Below, one piece after another: positions 43,769 to 54,742 of a stretch of 64,000 nt of DNA. Position 1 is the first letter of the stretch, and each line of letters starts with the position of its first letter. The DNA comes from Dysgonomonas sp. BGC7 (GTDB lineage: Bacteria; Bacteroidota; Bacteroidia; Bacteroidales; Dysgonomonadaceae): assembly GCF_001261735.1 (NCBI RefSeq), contig NZ_CVRP01000006.1:124001-188000 (forward strand), written 5' to 3'. Both the position numbers and the translations under genes were made by a program. The notes under the pieces were generated by a model, which made no database searches, was not told the DNA's origin, and saw nothing but the letters and a program-made list of their open reading frames with translations.

Positions 43769-44419
43769 ATGGCAAAAGGGAAAATTACAACTGTATTATT
43801 CGGATTAGATGGAGTAGTTGTTGACACAGAGCACGACTACGATAAGTTTTGGAGCAAAGTGGCAGAAGACCATGAATTGAAGATTAACAATTTTTCTTCA
43901 ATTATAAAGGGAATGACTCTTAACTCCATAATTGAGCTTTATTTTACTATTTCTAGTCCTGAAGAAAAACAGGCCATAAGGAATGCTGCTTCCGAAATGG
44001 AACAGTCTCTCGATTATAAAAAAATAACTATTCCGGGCGTTCTTGATTTTATCAAATACGTGAAAGATAGCGGGTATAAGGTTGGTTTGGTTACCAGTTC
44101 TCCTGCCGGCAAAGTAAATGTCGTACTAGACCAATTGTCTCTGGTCGATACTTTCGATACAGTGATTACATCCGATAGTATCAAGAAAGGTAAACCAGAC
44201 CCAATGGGTTATGTGTTAGCAAAGACAAATTTGGGAGTACTGTCTGCCGAATGTGTTGTATTCGAAGACTCATTTACAGGAATTAAAGCTGCTACTTATG
44301 CGTTTATGAGAGTTATAGGGGTGGCTACAACATTAGGGGAAGATTTTCTTAAAGACTATACATTCGGTACAATCACCGATTTTACAGATACAGAGAAATT
44401 GAAGAAGTATTTAGATTGA
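43769..44419 (+). CDS. HAD-like protein (beta-phosphoglucomutase type) lacking nucleophile Asp
   Basis: The 216-residue HAD protein starts with VLFGLDGVVVDTEH, where the usual nucleophile F-D-x-D-G is F-G-L-D-G: Gly12 replaces Asp. The second Asp (Asp14) is present. Motif II Ser (LVTSSPAGK), motif III Lys (SIKKGKPDPMGY) and the acidic motif IV (VFEDSFTGIKAA) are kept, so only the catalytic Asp is gone. The codon is GGA, which differs from GAT/GAC at two positions, so it is not a simple base-call error. The hairpin at 44443-44474 ends the unit. Confidence 0.85.
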   Translation: MAKGKITTVLFGLDGVVVDTEHDYDKFWSKVAEDHELKINNFSSIIKGMTLNSIIELYFTISSPEEKQAIRNAASEMEQSLDYKKITIPGVLDFIKYVKDSGYKVGLVTSSPAGKVNVVLDQLSLVDTFDTVITSDSIKKGKPDPMGYVLAKTNLGVLSAECVVFEDSFTGIKAATYAFMRVIGVATTLGEDFLKDYTFGTITDFTDTEKLKKYLD

Positions 44420-44442
44420 TCCCTCTTTTACTAACTTATACG

Positions 44443-44474
44443 GGGCTGGTTCTATAACAGGATCAGCCTTTTTC
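44443..44474 (+). terminator. Terminator after HAD-like gene
   Basis: GGCTGGTTC (44444-44452) pairs with GGATCAGCC (44460-44468) using two wobble pairs. Five T residues follow. Confidence 0.75.
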
Positions 44475-44528
44475 TATTTTCTTTGCGAACACACTTTTTC
44501 TAAAATCGCTGATTCCTATATTTTTTTC

Positions 44529-44536
44529 TATCTTTG
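44529..44536 (+). promoter_or_regulatory. -7 box (TATCTTTG) for mutS
   Basis: It lies 47 nt before the GTG start. Confidence 0.6.
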
Positions 44537-44583
44537 TTTGTCCATAACTAATTATAAAGAACCCATCTAAATAAGATAATATC

Positions 44584-47196
44584 GTGTCGAAAAAAGTAGC
44601 AGAAACCCCGTTGATGAAGCAGTATTTTGAGATCAAGAGCAAGCATCCCGATGCTATATTACTGTTTCGTGTGGGCGACTTTTACGAGACCTTTTCTCAG
44701 GATGCTATAGATGCGGCCGAAATACTTGGGATAACGCTTACTCGGAGAGCCAATGGGGCAGCTCAGTTTGTCGAATTGGCGGGTTTTCCTCATCATGCGT
44801 TAGATACTTATCTGCCAAAACTGGTACGTGCCGGAAAACGTGTCGCCATTTGCGATCAGCTGGAAGATCCTAAACAGACAAAAACGTTGGTGAAAAGGGG
44901 AATAACCGAGCTGGTAACTCCCGGAGTTTCTATCAACGATAATATACTTAATCACAAAGAGAATAATTTCCTTTGCGCTATCCATTTTGCAAAAAGTGGT
45001 TGCGGCATCTCTTTGTTAGATATTTCGACAGGAGAATTTCTTGTTGCCGAAGGGACAAAGGAATACGTTGATAAGCTTCTTACCAATTTCTCCCCTAAGG
45101 AAGTCTTGGTGGAAAGAAGTAAAAAAAAGTTTTTTGAAGAAAATTTTGGATCCCGTTTCTTTATTTTCGAACTCGAAGATTGGGTTTTTACAGAAGATAC
45201 TGCCCGCGACAGACTCCTTAAACATTTTGAAACGAAGAATCTGAAAGGTTTCGGTGTAGAGCACCTTGTCAATGGTGTGATCGCTGCGGGAACTATATTG
45301 CATTATCTGGATGTTACCCAACATACGCAAATAGGACATATAACGTCTCTTTCGCGTATAGAGGAAGATAAATATGTACGTCTCGATAAGTTTACTGTTC
45401 GTAGTCTTGAGCTTATTTCTACAATGAACGAAGGGGGAAAAAGCCTTCTTGATATTTTAGACAAAACCGTATCACCAATGGGTGCGCGTATGCTTCGCCG
45501 TTGGCTGGTATTCCCGTTGAAAGACGAGAAGCCTATAAACAGCCGCTTGTCTGTGGTCGAATATTTCTTCAAAGATCTTGAATTGAAGAATCTGTTGGAA
45601 GAACAGTTGTCGCTCATCGGAGACTTGGAGCGTATTATCTCTAAAGTTGCAGTAAACAGGATTACTCCTCGCGAAGTAGTTCAACTAAAGGTTGCCTTGA
45701 AGGCAATAGAACCCATTCGCAGCGCTTTTCTTGCTTCGGACGAGCCAAGCCTGCGCGAAATAGGAGAGAAGCTAAACCCATGCCCCGTAATAAGAGACCG
45801 TATAGAAAGAGAGATACACCCCGATCCTCCAACAATGATCAACAGAGGCAGCGTTATCAATAAAGGTATAAACGCTGATCTGGACGAATTGCGTGATATT
45901 GCTTTCTCCGGAAAAGACTATTTACTCAAAGTACAGCAAAGGGAAACGGAGGCAACAGGTATATCTTCTCTCAAGATTAGCTTTAATAACGTTTTTGGCT
46001 ACTATATAGAAGTTCGTAATACACACAAGGATAAAGTTCCTGCCGACTGGATTCGTAAACAGACTCTTGTAAACGCTGAGCGTTACATTACACAAGAGCT
46101 AAAAGAATATGAGGAGAAGATACTGGGAGCCGAAGAGAAAATATTATCACTGGAGACTAATATCTTCAACGACTTGGTACATAGCCTTATCGAATACATT
46201 CCTACCATACAGGTAAATGCTAATCTGATAGCTCAGACAGATTGCTTACTTTCTTTTGCGAAAACAGCAAAGGAAAATAAATATATTCGTCCCCAGATCA
46301 ACGATTCGGATACTCTTAAAATAAAAAATGGACGCCATCCCGTTATAGAGAAGCAGTTGCCATTGGGAGAGTCATATATTGCAAATGATGTTTTTCTCGA
46401 TAGCGATTCTCAGCAGATCATAATTATTACAGGACCCAATATGGCGGGTAAGTCTGCTCTCCTTCGTCAAACAGCATTGATAACTTTGATGGCACAGGCA
46501 GGAAGTTTTGTGCCGGCCGAATCGGCTCAGATAGGTTTGGTAGATAAGATATTTACCCGTGTAGGGGCCTCTGATAATATCTCGCTAGGGGAATCTACCT
46601 TTATGGTGGAAATGAACGAGGCTTCGGACATACTTAACAATCTTTCGCCGAAAAGTCTTGTTTTATTCGATGAATTGGGGCGTGGAACAAGTACCTATGA
46701 TGGCATATCCATTGCATGGGCTATTGTAGAATATATACACGAACATCCCAAAGCAAAGGCAAAAACGCTGTTTGCAACACACTACCATGAGCTTAACGAG
46801 ATGGAGAAATCTTTTAAGCGGATCAAGAACTTCAATGTATCTGTCAAAGAAATAGATAATAAGATAATTTTCTTACGAAAACTTGTTGCCGGAGGAAGCG
46901 AGCATAGCTTTGGTATACATGTGGCTAAAATGGCAGGTATGCCGCAAAGCATCGTGAAGCGTGCAAACAATATCCTTAAACAGTTGGAGACAGACAACCG
47001 TAAACAAGGAATATCTAAACCTATAACAGACATTCAGGAAAAGAGAGAGGGCTATCAGCTTAATTTCTTTCAGCTCGATGATCCTGTATTGAGCCAGGTA
47101 CGTGACGAAATAAAATCGCTTGATGTAAATAATCTGACCCCTGTAGAGGCTCTGAACAAGCTCAACGATATAAAGAAAATTGTTTCTGGTAAGTAG
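44584..47196 (+). CDS. mutS: DNA mismatch repair protein MutS
   Basis: The 870-residue protein has the N-terminal mismatch-reading motif RVGDFYETF and the connector and lever domains. The ATPase has [13 protein letters not shown], the [12 protein letters not shown] Walker B block and THYHEL. The C-terminal dimer helices are present. The start codon is GTG (44584), preceded by a TATCTTTG -7 box at 44529-44536. Length is normal for MutS1. Confidence 0.97.
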   Translation: MSKKVAETPLMKQYFEIKSKHPDAILLFRVGDFYETFSQDAIDAAEILGITLTRRANGAAQFVELAGFPHHALDTYLPKLVRAGKRVAICDQLEDPKQTKTLVKRGITELVTPGVSINDNILNHKENNFLCAIHFAKSGCGISLLDISTGEFLVAEGTKEYVDKLLTNFSPKEVLVERSKKKFFEENFGSRFFIFELEDWVFTEDTARDRLLKHFETKNLKGFGVEHLVNGVIAAGTILHYLDVTQHTQIGHITSLSRIEEDKYVRLDKFTVRSLELISTMNEGGKSLLDILDKTVSPMGARMLRRWLVFPLKDEKPINSRLSVVEYFFKDLELKNLLEEQLSLIGDLERIISKVAVNRITPREVVQLKVALKAIEPIRSAFLASDEPSLREIGEKLNPCPVIRDRIEREIHPDPPTMINRGSVINKGINADLDELRDIAFSGKDYLLKVQQRETEATGISSLKISFNNVFGYYIEVRNTHKDKVPADWIRKQTLVNAERYITQELKEYEEKILGAEEKILSLETNIFNDLVHSLIEYIPTIQVNANLIAQTDCLLSFAKTAKENKYIRPQINDSDTLKIKNGRHPVIEKQLPLGESYIANDVFLDSDSQQIIIITGPNMAGKSALLRQTALITLMAQAGSFVPAESAQIGLVDKIFTRVGASDNISLGESTFMVEMNEASDILNNLSPKSLVLFDELGRGTSTYDGISIAWAIVEYIHEHPKAKAKTLFATHYHELNEMEKSFKRIKNFNVSVKEIDNKIIFLRKLVAGGSEHSFGIHVAKMAGMPQSIVKRANNILKQLETDNRKQGISKPITDIQEKREGYQLNFFQLDDPVLSQVRDEIKSLDVNNLTPVEALNKLNDIKKIVSGK

Positions 47197-47258
47197 ACGA
47201 GGTTTTCTTACTATTTTTTTATTTCTTTGCATTCTCAAACATTCTGATTTACAAAATA

Positions 47259-48197
47259 ATGAATCATAAAAAAATATTAGTTACAGGAGGAGCCGGATTT
47301 ATAGGTTCTCATCTTTGCGAAAGATTGCTTGCCGAAGGCAACGAAGTGTTGTGCTTGGATAATTATTTTACCGGATCGAAAGATAATGTTGTTCACTTAC
47401 TCGACAATCCTTATTTTGAACTGATAAGACACGATGTTGTGCATCCTTTCCATGCGGATGTGGATGAAATATACAATCTTGCATGCCCTGCATCTCCGGT
47501 TCATTATCAATACAATGCGATTAAGACCATCAAAACATCTGTAATGGGCGCTATAAATATGCTTGGTTTGGCAAAGCGTTTGCGAGCAAAAGTTCTACAA
47601 GCATCCACCAGCGAAGTATATGGTGATCCGCATGTACATCCACAACCCGAATCTTATTGGGGCAATGTAAACCCGATTGGAATCCGTTCGTGTTACGATG
47701 AAGGAAAACGCTGTGCTGAGACTCTCTTTATGGACTATCACCGTCAGAATGGAGTGAGAATAAAAATAGTACGTATATTCAATACTTATGGACCACGTAT
47801 GAATCCGGAAGACGGACGGGTTGTGTCTAATTTTATTGTACAAGCATTGAGGGGAGAGGATATCACAATCTACGGAGATGGTTTGCAGACGCGTAGTTTT
47901 CAGTATGTAGATGATATGGTTGAGGCTATGGTGAGGATGATGGCTACTGACGACTCTTTCGTAGGTCCTGTAAATACAGGGAATCCGGGCGAATTTACTA
48001 TGCTCGAACTTGCCAATCTGGTTTTGGAACTTACCGGGTCTAAGTCGAAGCTAATATTTCAACCACTTCCAAGTGATGATCCTAAGCAAAGAAAACCGGA
48101 TATTAGTCTTGCTAAAGAGAAACTGAACTGGGAGCCTAAAATAAAATTAAGAGACGGGCTTGTGAAAACAATTGAGTATTTCGATAAAGTCATTTAA
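47259..48197 (+). CDS. UDP-glucuronate decarboxylase (UDP-xylose synthase)
   Basis: The 312-residue short-chain dehydrogenase has [10 protein letters not shown] (residues 8-17), [13 protein letters not shown], the catalytic SCYDEGKR (Tyr-x3-Lys) and [21 protein letters not shown]. It converts UDP-glucuronate to UDP-xylose with NAD. Its length is that of the soluble type. It opens the glycan cluster and is followed by a GT-C gene 7 bp after its stop. Confidence 0.93.
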   Translation: MNHKKILVTGGAGFIGSHLCERLLAEGNEVLCLDNYFTGSKDNVVHLLDNPYFELIRHDVVHPFHADVDEIYNLACPASPVHYQYNAIKTIKTSVMGAINMLGLAKRLRAKVLQASTSEVYGDPHVHPQPESYWGNVNPIGIRSCYDEGKRCAETLFMDYHRQNGVRIKIVRIFNTYGPRMNPEDGRVVSNFIVQALRGEDITIYGDGLQTRSFQYVDDMVEAMVRMMATDDSFVGPVNTGNPGEFTMLELANLVLELTGSKSKLIFQPLPSDDPKQRKPDISLAKEKLNWEPKIKLRDGLVKTIEYFDKVI

Positions 48198-48204
48198 TCT
48201 CTGT

Positions 48205-50100
48205 ATGATTTTCCTTAACACAGGAATTTTTTTATTTGGGTTGTTACATTTTTTGTTGATGTGGCAAGTTGTGTTTATCTACAAAAAGGATTGGAGAAGT
48301 GCATTTGTTTCTGCAGCTCTCTATTTTGGTCTTTTTATTTGTATTCTGACAGAGCTTTTGAGTGTTTTTAATTCCCTTGGTTTTGTCGGTGTGTTGTCAG
48401 GATGGTTGATATATGGTATTTGCCTTTCGGTTTTTCTCTTTGTTAAGTATAAGAAAGGAGAATTCTCTGTTCTGAAAATACCTTTTTCCTTCCTTCGGAA
48501 AAAGGAAAGCCTATTTCTAGGGTTCCTTTTGCTTGTTACTTTCTTTATTGCAGTTTGTTATCCTCCCAATAATTGGGATTCAATGACCTATCATTTGCCA
48601 AGAATAGAGCATTGGTTACAAAATGGGAACTTAGATCATTATTATACATCCAATCTCAGACAAGTTGTCTCTGCTCCATTTGCAGAAATTGCAATTCTAC
48701 ATGGAAGAGTTTTGTCTGGTGACGATTGGCTTATGAATCTTGTCCAATGGTCTGCATACTTAGGAACTATTATTGTGATTTCGAGAATAGCGGCTTCTCT
48801 CGGGTTAGACAGAAGAAAGCAGATAATCGCTTCTCTCTTCTTTGCAACTTTACCCATGGCTATACTTCAGGCATCGAGTACACAAACTGATTTGGTCGAG
48901 GCTTTTTGGATAGTTTGTCTGGTTGATAGATTCTTTTCGTGGAAAAAAGAGAGAACTTTACTGCTTAGCGTTGATTTCGGAATTGCTCTTGGGCTGGCTA
49001 TCTTGACAAAAGGGACGGCTTATGCATTTGCTCTTCCTTTCGTTGCCTATTTCGCCATCCTTTGTTGCAAAGATTATCGGAAGTATATGGTTGGGGCTGT
49101 TCTTGCTGCTGTTATATGTCTTGCTATTAATATGCCACATTTTACAAGAAACTATATATCATATAAGAATCCTTTAGGCATACATAGTGATAAGACGGTT
49201 TCGGACTTCTCTCTTAGCTCATTTGCTATATCCTTCGTTTCTGGCGCTTATGTAAATGTTCCGGTTCCATTGCCTTTCAGCATTGAGATAAATAATGCTT
49301 TAAAAGAGGTTGATAAATCAAAATTTCCGTATGGAAGCTTACTTGTTCACTCCTATGGTAGTTGGAAAAATGACATTAAAAATATTCCTCCCTTCCATGA
49401 AGATACTGCACGAAATACATTACATTTCATTATTTTTTTAATTGCTCTTTTTGTCTCTCTCTATAAGAAAAAATATAGGGTATATGCTTCTCTTGTAGCT
49501 TTATCATGGTGTGTATTTGCATTTTTTATTCCTTGGCAACCATGGGTAACTCGTTTACAGGTTCCTCTTTTTGCAATATCTGCTCCTCTCTTTGCGGCTC
49601 TTTTCGATAGCGAAAAAAGATTGAGATCCTTGAATTTTATATTGTTATTTATATGCTGTTTTTCTTTACTACCTTTATTTTTTAATAGAATACGGCCTTT
49701 GCTTTCGATTAATCAAATTCCTGTCATCAAAAACTGGACTGTGAAGGAAAATATTTGGAATACTAGTAGAGAAAGATTGCTTTTCAATAATAAATCATAT
49801 CTTTATGAAGATTATAGGGATGCGTGCATTTCATTAAGTGAAAACAATGTTCAGGATATTGCTCTTGTTATAGGGGGAGACTCGTGGGAATATCCTCTTT
49901 GGTATCATTTAAGACACTCTATGGTTTCCTTGCCCCATATACAACATTTGGCAATTGATTCAATTCAAAACAGTTCACAGAAAGTTTTCTTTATAAATAT
50001 TCAGCGTGATGAAACTATTACTATTGACTCAACCTCAATAGAAGTAAAGAAAGATATTCCTTCTGTTTATTACAGAGATAATGCAAACAAAACAAAGTAA
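48205..50100 (+). CDS. GT-C fold membrane glycosyltransferase (family 39-like)
   Basis: The 631-residue membrane protein (ATG 48205, 7 bp after the UXS stop) has about 12 hydrophobic helices. The periplasmic loop has NNWDSMTYHLPRIEHWLQNG. The Asp of NWDS and the YHLPR motif match the GT39/ArnT/PMT-like family, which transfers sugar from a polyprenyl-phosphate carrier. The C-terminal 150 residues are soluble. The TTG at 48172 would overlap the previous gene by 26 bp and is rejected. Confidence 0.75.
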   Translation: MIFLNTGIFLFGLLHFLLMWQVVFIYKKDWRSAFVSAALYFGLFICILTELLSVFNSLGFVGVLSGWLIYGICLSVFLFVKYKKGEFSVLKIPFSFLRKKESLFLGFLLLVTFFIAVCYPPNNWDSMTYHLPRIEHWLQNGNLDHYYTSNLRQVVSAPFAEIAILHGRVLSGDDWLMNLVQWSAYLGTIIVISRIAASLGLDRRKQIIASLFFATLPMAILQASSTQTDLVEAFWIVCLVDRFFSWKKERTLLLSVDFGIALGLAILTKGTAYAFALPFVAYFAILCCKDYRKYMVGAVLAAVICLAINMPHFTRNYISYKNPLGIHSDKTVSDFSLSSFAISFVSGAYVNVPVPLPFSIEINNALKEVDKSKFPYGSLLVHSYGSWKNDIKNIPPFHEDTARNTLHFIIFLIALFVSLYKKKYRVYASLVALSWCVFAFFIPWQPWVTRLQVPLFAISAPLFAALFDSEKRLRSLNFILLFICCFSLLPLFFNRIRPLLSINQIPVIKNWTVKENIWNTSRERLLFNNKSYLYEDYRDACISLSENNVQDIALVIGGDSWEYPLWYHLRHSMVSLPHIQHLAIDSIQNSSQKVFFINIQRDETITIDSTSIEVKKDIPSVYYRDNANKTK

Positions 50101-50165
50101 AAGAATAAAACTATTTGTGCGATTTTATTATCTTTATCCACAAAATTATATCTTACAACACAATC

Positions 50166-51728
50166 ATGTACGAACAACTTGAAAACCTGTCGAAAAAGAA
50201 AACTATTATACTCTTCACTTTTGTCTTTTTATTTTCTTCTGTTTTATATTCTATTGCTATATATCTGGCCGGAGTTAATCTTGCTTTCGACGAACTATAT
50301 TCGATAGCGATGACAGACTACTCGTATAGCGAAATTTATAATATTACTGCACGCGATGTACACCCACCTTTGTTTTACTGGCTTCTGAAGCTTATTGGTG
50401 GTCTGTTTACATTTTCTCATTTCGAATTGTATGAATATCGTTATATAACAGGATTCTTTTATCTTACATCTTTGCTTGTTTGTTTCTTTCCTGTGAGAAG
50501 AATGTTTGGGAATACAACAGCATTTGCTACATCCCTTATTCTGGTTTTGTTACCGGTAGCGTTCTATACTTACAACTATGTGAGAATGTACTCTTTGGCC
50601 GTACCTTTGCTGTTGGCTGTATTCGTTTATATGTATGATGCTTATAGGAACAACTCCGGTTGGGCATGGGGCAAATTATTTATATTTTTGCTGGCTTCCA
50701 TGTATACTCACTACTATGCACTTTTAGCTGCATTTTGGGGAATGATACTCTTTGTCGTTCTGATATTAGTAACTGAAAAGGGCGAAAAAAGAAAATCCGA
50801 AATCAAAAGATATTTTATTCTAGGGGCTGCTTTAGTTGTTTCTTATATACCTTGGTTGATAGAATTATACAAGCAAGTTACGACAGTAAAAGAAAATTAC
50901 TGGATAACTAAGCCTACCATTGCTGAATTCTTATTTTCTTTACAATACTATTTTTCTCCAAAACATTTCGAAAAAAAATACACCGATTTCTTCTCATCAT
51001 CGTGGCCTTTATTTTTTTCATTTTTGCTATTAGGCTTAACTCTTCTTATCTTTTATGTTGGACTCAGATCAAAAGAAGATAAAGAGAAGAAAACAATGGG
51101 GTTGTATGCCTCTTGCATTATGTGGGTAACAATAGCTTTCATAGTCTTATATTCATATTTGTTTAGTCCGGTATTCTTTGTGCGTTATCTTAGTACATAT
51201 ATAGGTTTATTTTCTGTAAGCTGCGCTATTTTTATTACTGCTATTATTAAAGAAAAAAAGAAGAGTGGAAATCTTCTTGTAGCTGCTTTTTTCTCTGTTC
51301 TTATCTTCTTATCTTGCATCTGCTATTATCTGAATGGTATAAGAAGAATAAATTCTCCGAAGGGAAATAAAGTGTACACCGAAAAGCTTGAAAAATTTAT
51401 GAGAGGTACTAATGGTATAATATATACAGAAGAGATTTTATCTCCTAACCTTGCTACTATGTCCATGAACTATCCTCAATACGAGTATGTTATTTTAGAT
51501 GATGGTATTACACCCCCTGAAATGTCATTCGTTCCAGACTTTAAGAATGACCCTTATGCTTTAGCCCCTTTCAGGTTGCTGAAATCTACGACCCAACTGA
51601 GTATTGATTCATTAAGTGTATATGCTACACCTTTTCCTGAGAGTATCGAACGTATTTTAGGAAAAGAATATGAAGTCGTAGAGCACCTTGATGGGTCTAT
51701 ATTATATAAATTCAGAAAAAAAGAATAA
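50166..51728 (+). CDS. GT-C fold membrane glycosyltransferase (ArnT/GT39-like)
   Basis: The 520-residue protein (ATG 50166) has 10-12 hydrophobic helices. The first loop has LAFDELYSIAMTD, where the Asp-Glu pair is the catalytic motif of ArnT-like GT-C enzymes. It is followed by ARDVHPPLFYWLLK, the D-x-H-P-P-L pattern. It likely uses a polyprenyl-phosphate-linked donor at the periplasmic face. The frame is open to a TTG at 50115 but that adds an unlikely leader. Confidence 0.82.
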   Translation: MYEQLENLSKKKTIILFTFVFLFSSVLYSIAIYLAGVNLAFDELYSIAMTDYSYSEIYNITARDVHPPLFYWLLKLIGGLFTFSHFELYEYRYITGFFYLTSLLVCFFPVRRMFGNTTAFATSLILVLLPVAFYTYNYVRMYSLAVPLLLAVFVYMYDAYRNNSGWAWGKLFIFLLASMYTHYYALLAAFWGMILFVVLILVTEKGEKRKSEIKRYFILGAALVVSYIPWLIELYKQVTTVKENYWITKPTIAEFLFSLQYYFSPKHFEKKYTDFFSSSWPLFFSFLLLGLTLLIFYVGLRSKEDKEKKTMGLYASCIMWVTIAFIVLYSYLFSPVFFVRYLSTYIGLFSVSCAIFITAIIKEKKKSGNLLVAAFFSVLIFLSCICYYLNGIRRINSPKGNKVYTEKLEKFMRGTNGIIYTEEILSPNLATMSMNYPQYEYVILDDGITPPEMSFVPDFKNDPYALAPFRLLKSTTQLSIDSLSVYATPFPESIERILGKEYEVVEHLDGSILYKFRKKE

Positions 51729-51802
51729 CCCATCTTGAAATTATGTATAAGGCATTGTTTGAATAAAAGCCTGATAATGATAGTCAAATCAATTATATTA
51801 CT

Positions 51803-51810
51803 TACTTTTG
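51803..51810 (+). promoter_or_regulatory. -7 box (TACTTTTG) for GT2 gene
   Basis: It lies 24 nt before ATG 51835. Confidence 0.6.
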
Positions 51811-51834
51811 TATAAAATATAACGACAAATTTTT

Positions 51835-52551
51835 ATGAAGCTCTCCATAGTTATTCCTGCTTACAATGAAGCCAGAACAATCCATTTGATTTTGGATAAA
51901 GTTATTGCTGTCGATCTTATTAATCATTTTACTAAAGAAATTATCATTGTTAATGATTGCTCTAAAGATGACACTATCGAGGTTGTGAAAAAATATATTG
52001 CCGAGCATCCTCAGGCTGATATGAAGCTTTTTGAGCAACCTGTAAATATGGGAAAAGGGGCTGCTCTTCATCGGGGTATAAAAGAAGCTACCGGAGATTA
52101 TATAATAATACAGGATGCTGATCTCGAATACGATCCGGAAGAGTACAATATTTTGCTAAAACCTGTTGTTACAGGTTTTGCCGATGTCGTTTATGGTTCC
52201 AGATTTATGGGAGGTAATCCTCATCGGATCTTATTTTTCTGGCATTCGATAGGTAATAAGTTACTGACCACTGTTTCTAACATGTTTTCCAACCTGAATC
52301 TTACAGATATGGAGACTTGCTATAAACTGTTTCGTGCAGATATAATACAATCTATACCGCTTCAGGAAAGACGTTTCGGGTTCGAGCCGGAAGTAACGGC
52401 TAAGGTTGCCAGATATCCTAACGTAAGAATATATGAAGTTGGGATTTCTTATTATGGAAGAACTTATGAAGAGGGTAAAAAAATTGGATGGCGCGATGGT
52501 GTAAGAGCCTTTATCTGCATGCTCAAATATGGCCTTTTCAGAATGAAATAA
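51835..52551 (+). CDS. GT2 glycosyltransferase (dolichyl-phosphate-mannose-synthase-like)
   Basis: The 238-residue GT-A enzyme starts [20 protein letters not shown] and has [11 protein letters not shown]-like nucleotide binding ([10 protein letters not shown]). The donor motif Asp-x-Asp is in [14 protein letters not shown], and it ends [18 protein letters not shown], typical of polyprenyl-phosphate sugar synthases. It lacks C-terminal membrane helices. It would make the lipid-linked donor for the two GT-C proteins upstream. A TACTTTTG box at 51803-51810 gives it its own promoter. Confidence 0.87.
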   Translation: MKLSIVIPAYNEARTIHLILDKVIAVDLINHFTKEIIIVNDCSKDDTIEVVKKYIAEHPQADMKLFEQPVNMGKGAALHRGIKEATGDYIIIQDADLEYDPEEYNILLKPVVTGFADVVYGSRFMGGNPHRILFFWHSIGNKLLTTVSNMFSNLNLTDMETCYKLFRADIIQSIPLQERRFGFEPEVTAKVARYPNVRIYEVGISYYGRTYEEGKKIGWRDGVRAFICMLKYGLFRMK

Positions 52552-52552
52552 C

Positions 52553-53680
52553 CTAATTCTTTAGAGAATGGAAAAAAGATTCGATTGACTTGGTGAAATT
52601 ATCCCATGACAATCGTTTTTTTTCTTTCTTAAGGTTCTTTCTGTATTCTTCTATATTATTATTCTGATCAAAAAAGTCTTTGATTCCTTTGGCAATATCT
52701 GAATGTGTAGGTTGTGGAACAACGAGTCCTGTTCCCGACTCTTTTACTGTAGTTCCCAAGGCTCCCACATTGGTCGCTATCATGGGCAATTCCATCTGAT
52801 AAGCAAGAGCAACAACTCCACTCTGTGTTGCAGATCTGTATGGTAAAACTAGCGCATCTGAAGCCGAAAAGAGGGTAGATACCATATCGTCGGGGATGTA
52901 CTGTTCGAAAACTACAATATTGTCCTTTAGCGACGATTGGTTTATAAGAGTAGCATATTTGTCGAAGCTTCCATAGCTTTCTCCTGCTATGATTAGCTGA
53001 TACGAATTGTCGAACTCAGACATAGCTTCTATGAGAAGATCCAAGCCTTTGTAGTCTCTTATAAGTCCGAAGAACAATAGATTTTTTTTATCACTTTTTA
53101 TTCCCAGCTTATCACATGCTTCTTCTTTCTCTATTCGTTCGGCATACTGGTCATATATAGGATGAGGTTGCAATAAGATGTTTGCATCCTTTCTGAGGGT
53201 TAGCAGGTCTTTCTTTACAGGTTTGCTCATCACAATAAAGGCATCACATCTGTTAAAAAAGAATTTAGCTAACGGCTTATCTATAATAGTTCGTTCATGA
53301 GATATGGCATTGTGAACAAGTGAAACAACCTTTGTTTTTTTATTTAGGAACATACATACCGATCCGTATGCAGGAGCTAGAAATGACATCCAATAGGGAA
53401 TGATAAGCAGATCGGGAGAATATTTATTTATTAGCTTCGCTGTTTTTATGTACGACAAAGGGTTGACGCTGTTCAATATTCTTATGCTATCTATTACGGT
53501 TACAGGATCACCATCTTGTACATATTGGGTTTTTCCAGGAAAGAGAACGTTAGGGTATAAAGTTGTAAAAGTATAAGCTTTTACTTCATTTTGTTTCGAC
53601 AATTCTGTATACAGTCTGGCATTTAGTTGAGCCAGACCTCCCCGATATGGGTAAAAAGGAGAAAGAATTGCTATTTTCAT
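52553..53680 (-). CDS. GT4 family glycosyltransferase
   Basis: The 375-residue protein is of the GT-B fold. The N-terminus has LSPFYPYRGGLAQLNARLY. The donor domain has LLFFGLIRDYKGLDLLIEAM and the ALVLPYRSATQSGVVALAYQMELPMIATNVGAL block with the conserved E/SGVVALA loop. The nucleotide sugar is unknown. It overlaps the GT9 gene by 4 bp (ATGA), so both are likely in one transcript, and it converges on the GT2 gene (1 bp gap). Confidence 0.88.
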   Translation of the reverse strand: MKIAILSPFYPYRGGLAQLNARLYTELSKQNEVKAYTFTTLYPNVLFPGKTQYVQDGDPVTVIDSIRILNSVNPLSYIKTAKLINKYSPDLLIIPYWMSFLAPAYGSVCMFLNKKTKVVSLVHNAISHERTIIDKPLAKFFFNRCDAFIVMSKPVKKDLLTLRKDANILLQPHPIYDQYAERIEKEEACDKLGIKSDKKNLLFFGLIRDYKGLDLLIEAMSEFDNSYQLIIAGESYGSFDKYATLINQSSLKDNIVVFEQYIPDDMVSTLFSASDALVLPYRSATQSGVVALAYQMELPMIATNVGALGTTVKESGTGLVVPQPTHSDIAKGIKDFFDQNNNIEEYRKNLKKEKKRLSWDNFTKSIESFFHSLKN

Positions 53681-54714
53681 TCTGTTTTCTTCTCTAAAAC
53701 TTTATGTATCTGTTCGACGATAGATGTTTCCGATATTCTATTTAGGCAGGCATAGTCTACCCGTTGACAAGGTAAGTCGCCAAAAACAGAGCAAGGACGA
53801 CAATCCAGATCAATTTGTATGGCATTTTTCGGATCTTGTCTAAACCCATAAAAGCCAAGAGATGGATGGGTGGCACCCCATACGGACACAACGGGAACCT
53901 GTACCAGCGATGCAAGATGCATATTTGCCGAATCCATAGATAGCATTACATCTAAGTACGATATTAGTAATAGCTCTCTCGATAGGTTCAGTTTTCCTGT
54001 TGGGTTAATTATGTTTGGGTATTTCTGTTCCCATAGTGAAAGAACCTTTTGTTCTTCTTTTCCCGATCCAAAAAGGAATAATGTGGTGTTCTCTTCTTTA
54101 GACAGGGCTTCCACAACTTTTTCCATTTTTTCTAAAGGGTATATTTTTCCTTTGTGTTTAGAAAATGGAGCTATGCCTATCCATCTGCCTTTTTTCTCTG
54201 AAGTTATTGACTTTAGAGCGGAGAAATTTCTTGGCACAAAGTCGAATAGGTTGTTAAATACCATAGGAGCAGGAAAGCCCAGCTTGTCAAAAACATCCTG
54301 ATAACGTTCGATTGTATGTTTTAGTGGTGGATATAATGTCTTATTGTCTATTGCGGCTTGCTTCTCTTCTCTGCCTTTATTTATATGTGCCGTTTTTCTG
54401 CCGAATATTTTCATTGAGTATCGAATGCCCTTCGACCGCAAAACATCATGTTCGTCAGCAATATGTGTATAACCTTGTGAAAGTATTTTCTCTGTTACTT
54501 TAAAATAGCCGCTAATTCCTTTATGCTTTTTACCAAGGTCGAGAGGAATAACGTTTATGTTAAAGCCCAGATTTTCGAACAACGGACTAAATGCTTTACG
54601 TGTCATTACAGAGAACCTATCCTGCGGATATTTCGATGCTACAGAAAATATCACAGGAACGAGCATAGCTACATCACCAAAAGAAGAAAATCTTATAACT
54701 AATACTTTAGCCAT
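53677..54714 (-). CDS. GT9 family (ADP-heptose:LPS heptosyltransferase-like) glycosyltransferase
   Basis: The 345-residue protein has VIRFSSFGDVAMLVPVIFSVASKYP at the N-terminus and the C-terminal SMDSANMHLASLVQVPVVSVWGATHPSLGFYG. These are typical of heptosyltransferases (WaaC/WaaF/WaaQ type). It should add a heptose to the lipid A core. It follows the DUF4254 gene by 28 bp, and a GT4 gene overlaps its end, so the group likely builds an LPS core or O-chain. Confidence 0.9.
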   Translation of the reverse strand: MAKVLVIRFSSFGDVAMLVPVIFSVASKYPQDRFSVMTRKAFSPLFENLGFNINVIPLDLGKKHKGISGYFKVTEKILSQGYTHIADEHDVLRSKGIRYSMKIFGRKTAHINKGREEKQAAIDNKTLYPPLKHTIERYQDVFDKLGFPAPMVFNNLFDFVPRNFSALKSITSEKKGRWIGIAPFSKHKGKIYPLEKMEKVVEALSKEENTTLFLFGSGKEEQKVLSLWEQKYPNIINPTGKLNLSRELLLISYLDVMLSMDSANMHLASLVQVPVVSVWGATHPSLGFYGFRQDPKNAIQIDLDCRPCSVFGDLPCQRVDYACLNRISETSIVEQIHKVLEKKTE

Positions 54715-54742
54715 AATTAGGAGTGAGTGAACATTTATATGT

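Noticed and set aside
48172-48204. TTG start for the first GT-C gene
   Set aside because: It would overlap the UDP-xylose synthase by 26 bp, and the ATG at 48205 fits the hydrophobic N-terminus better.
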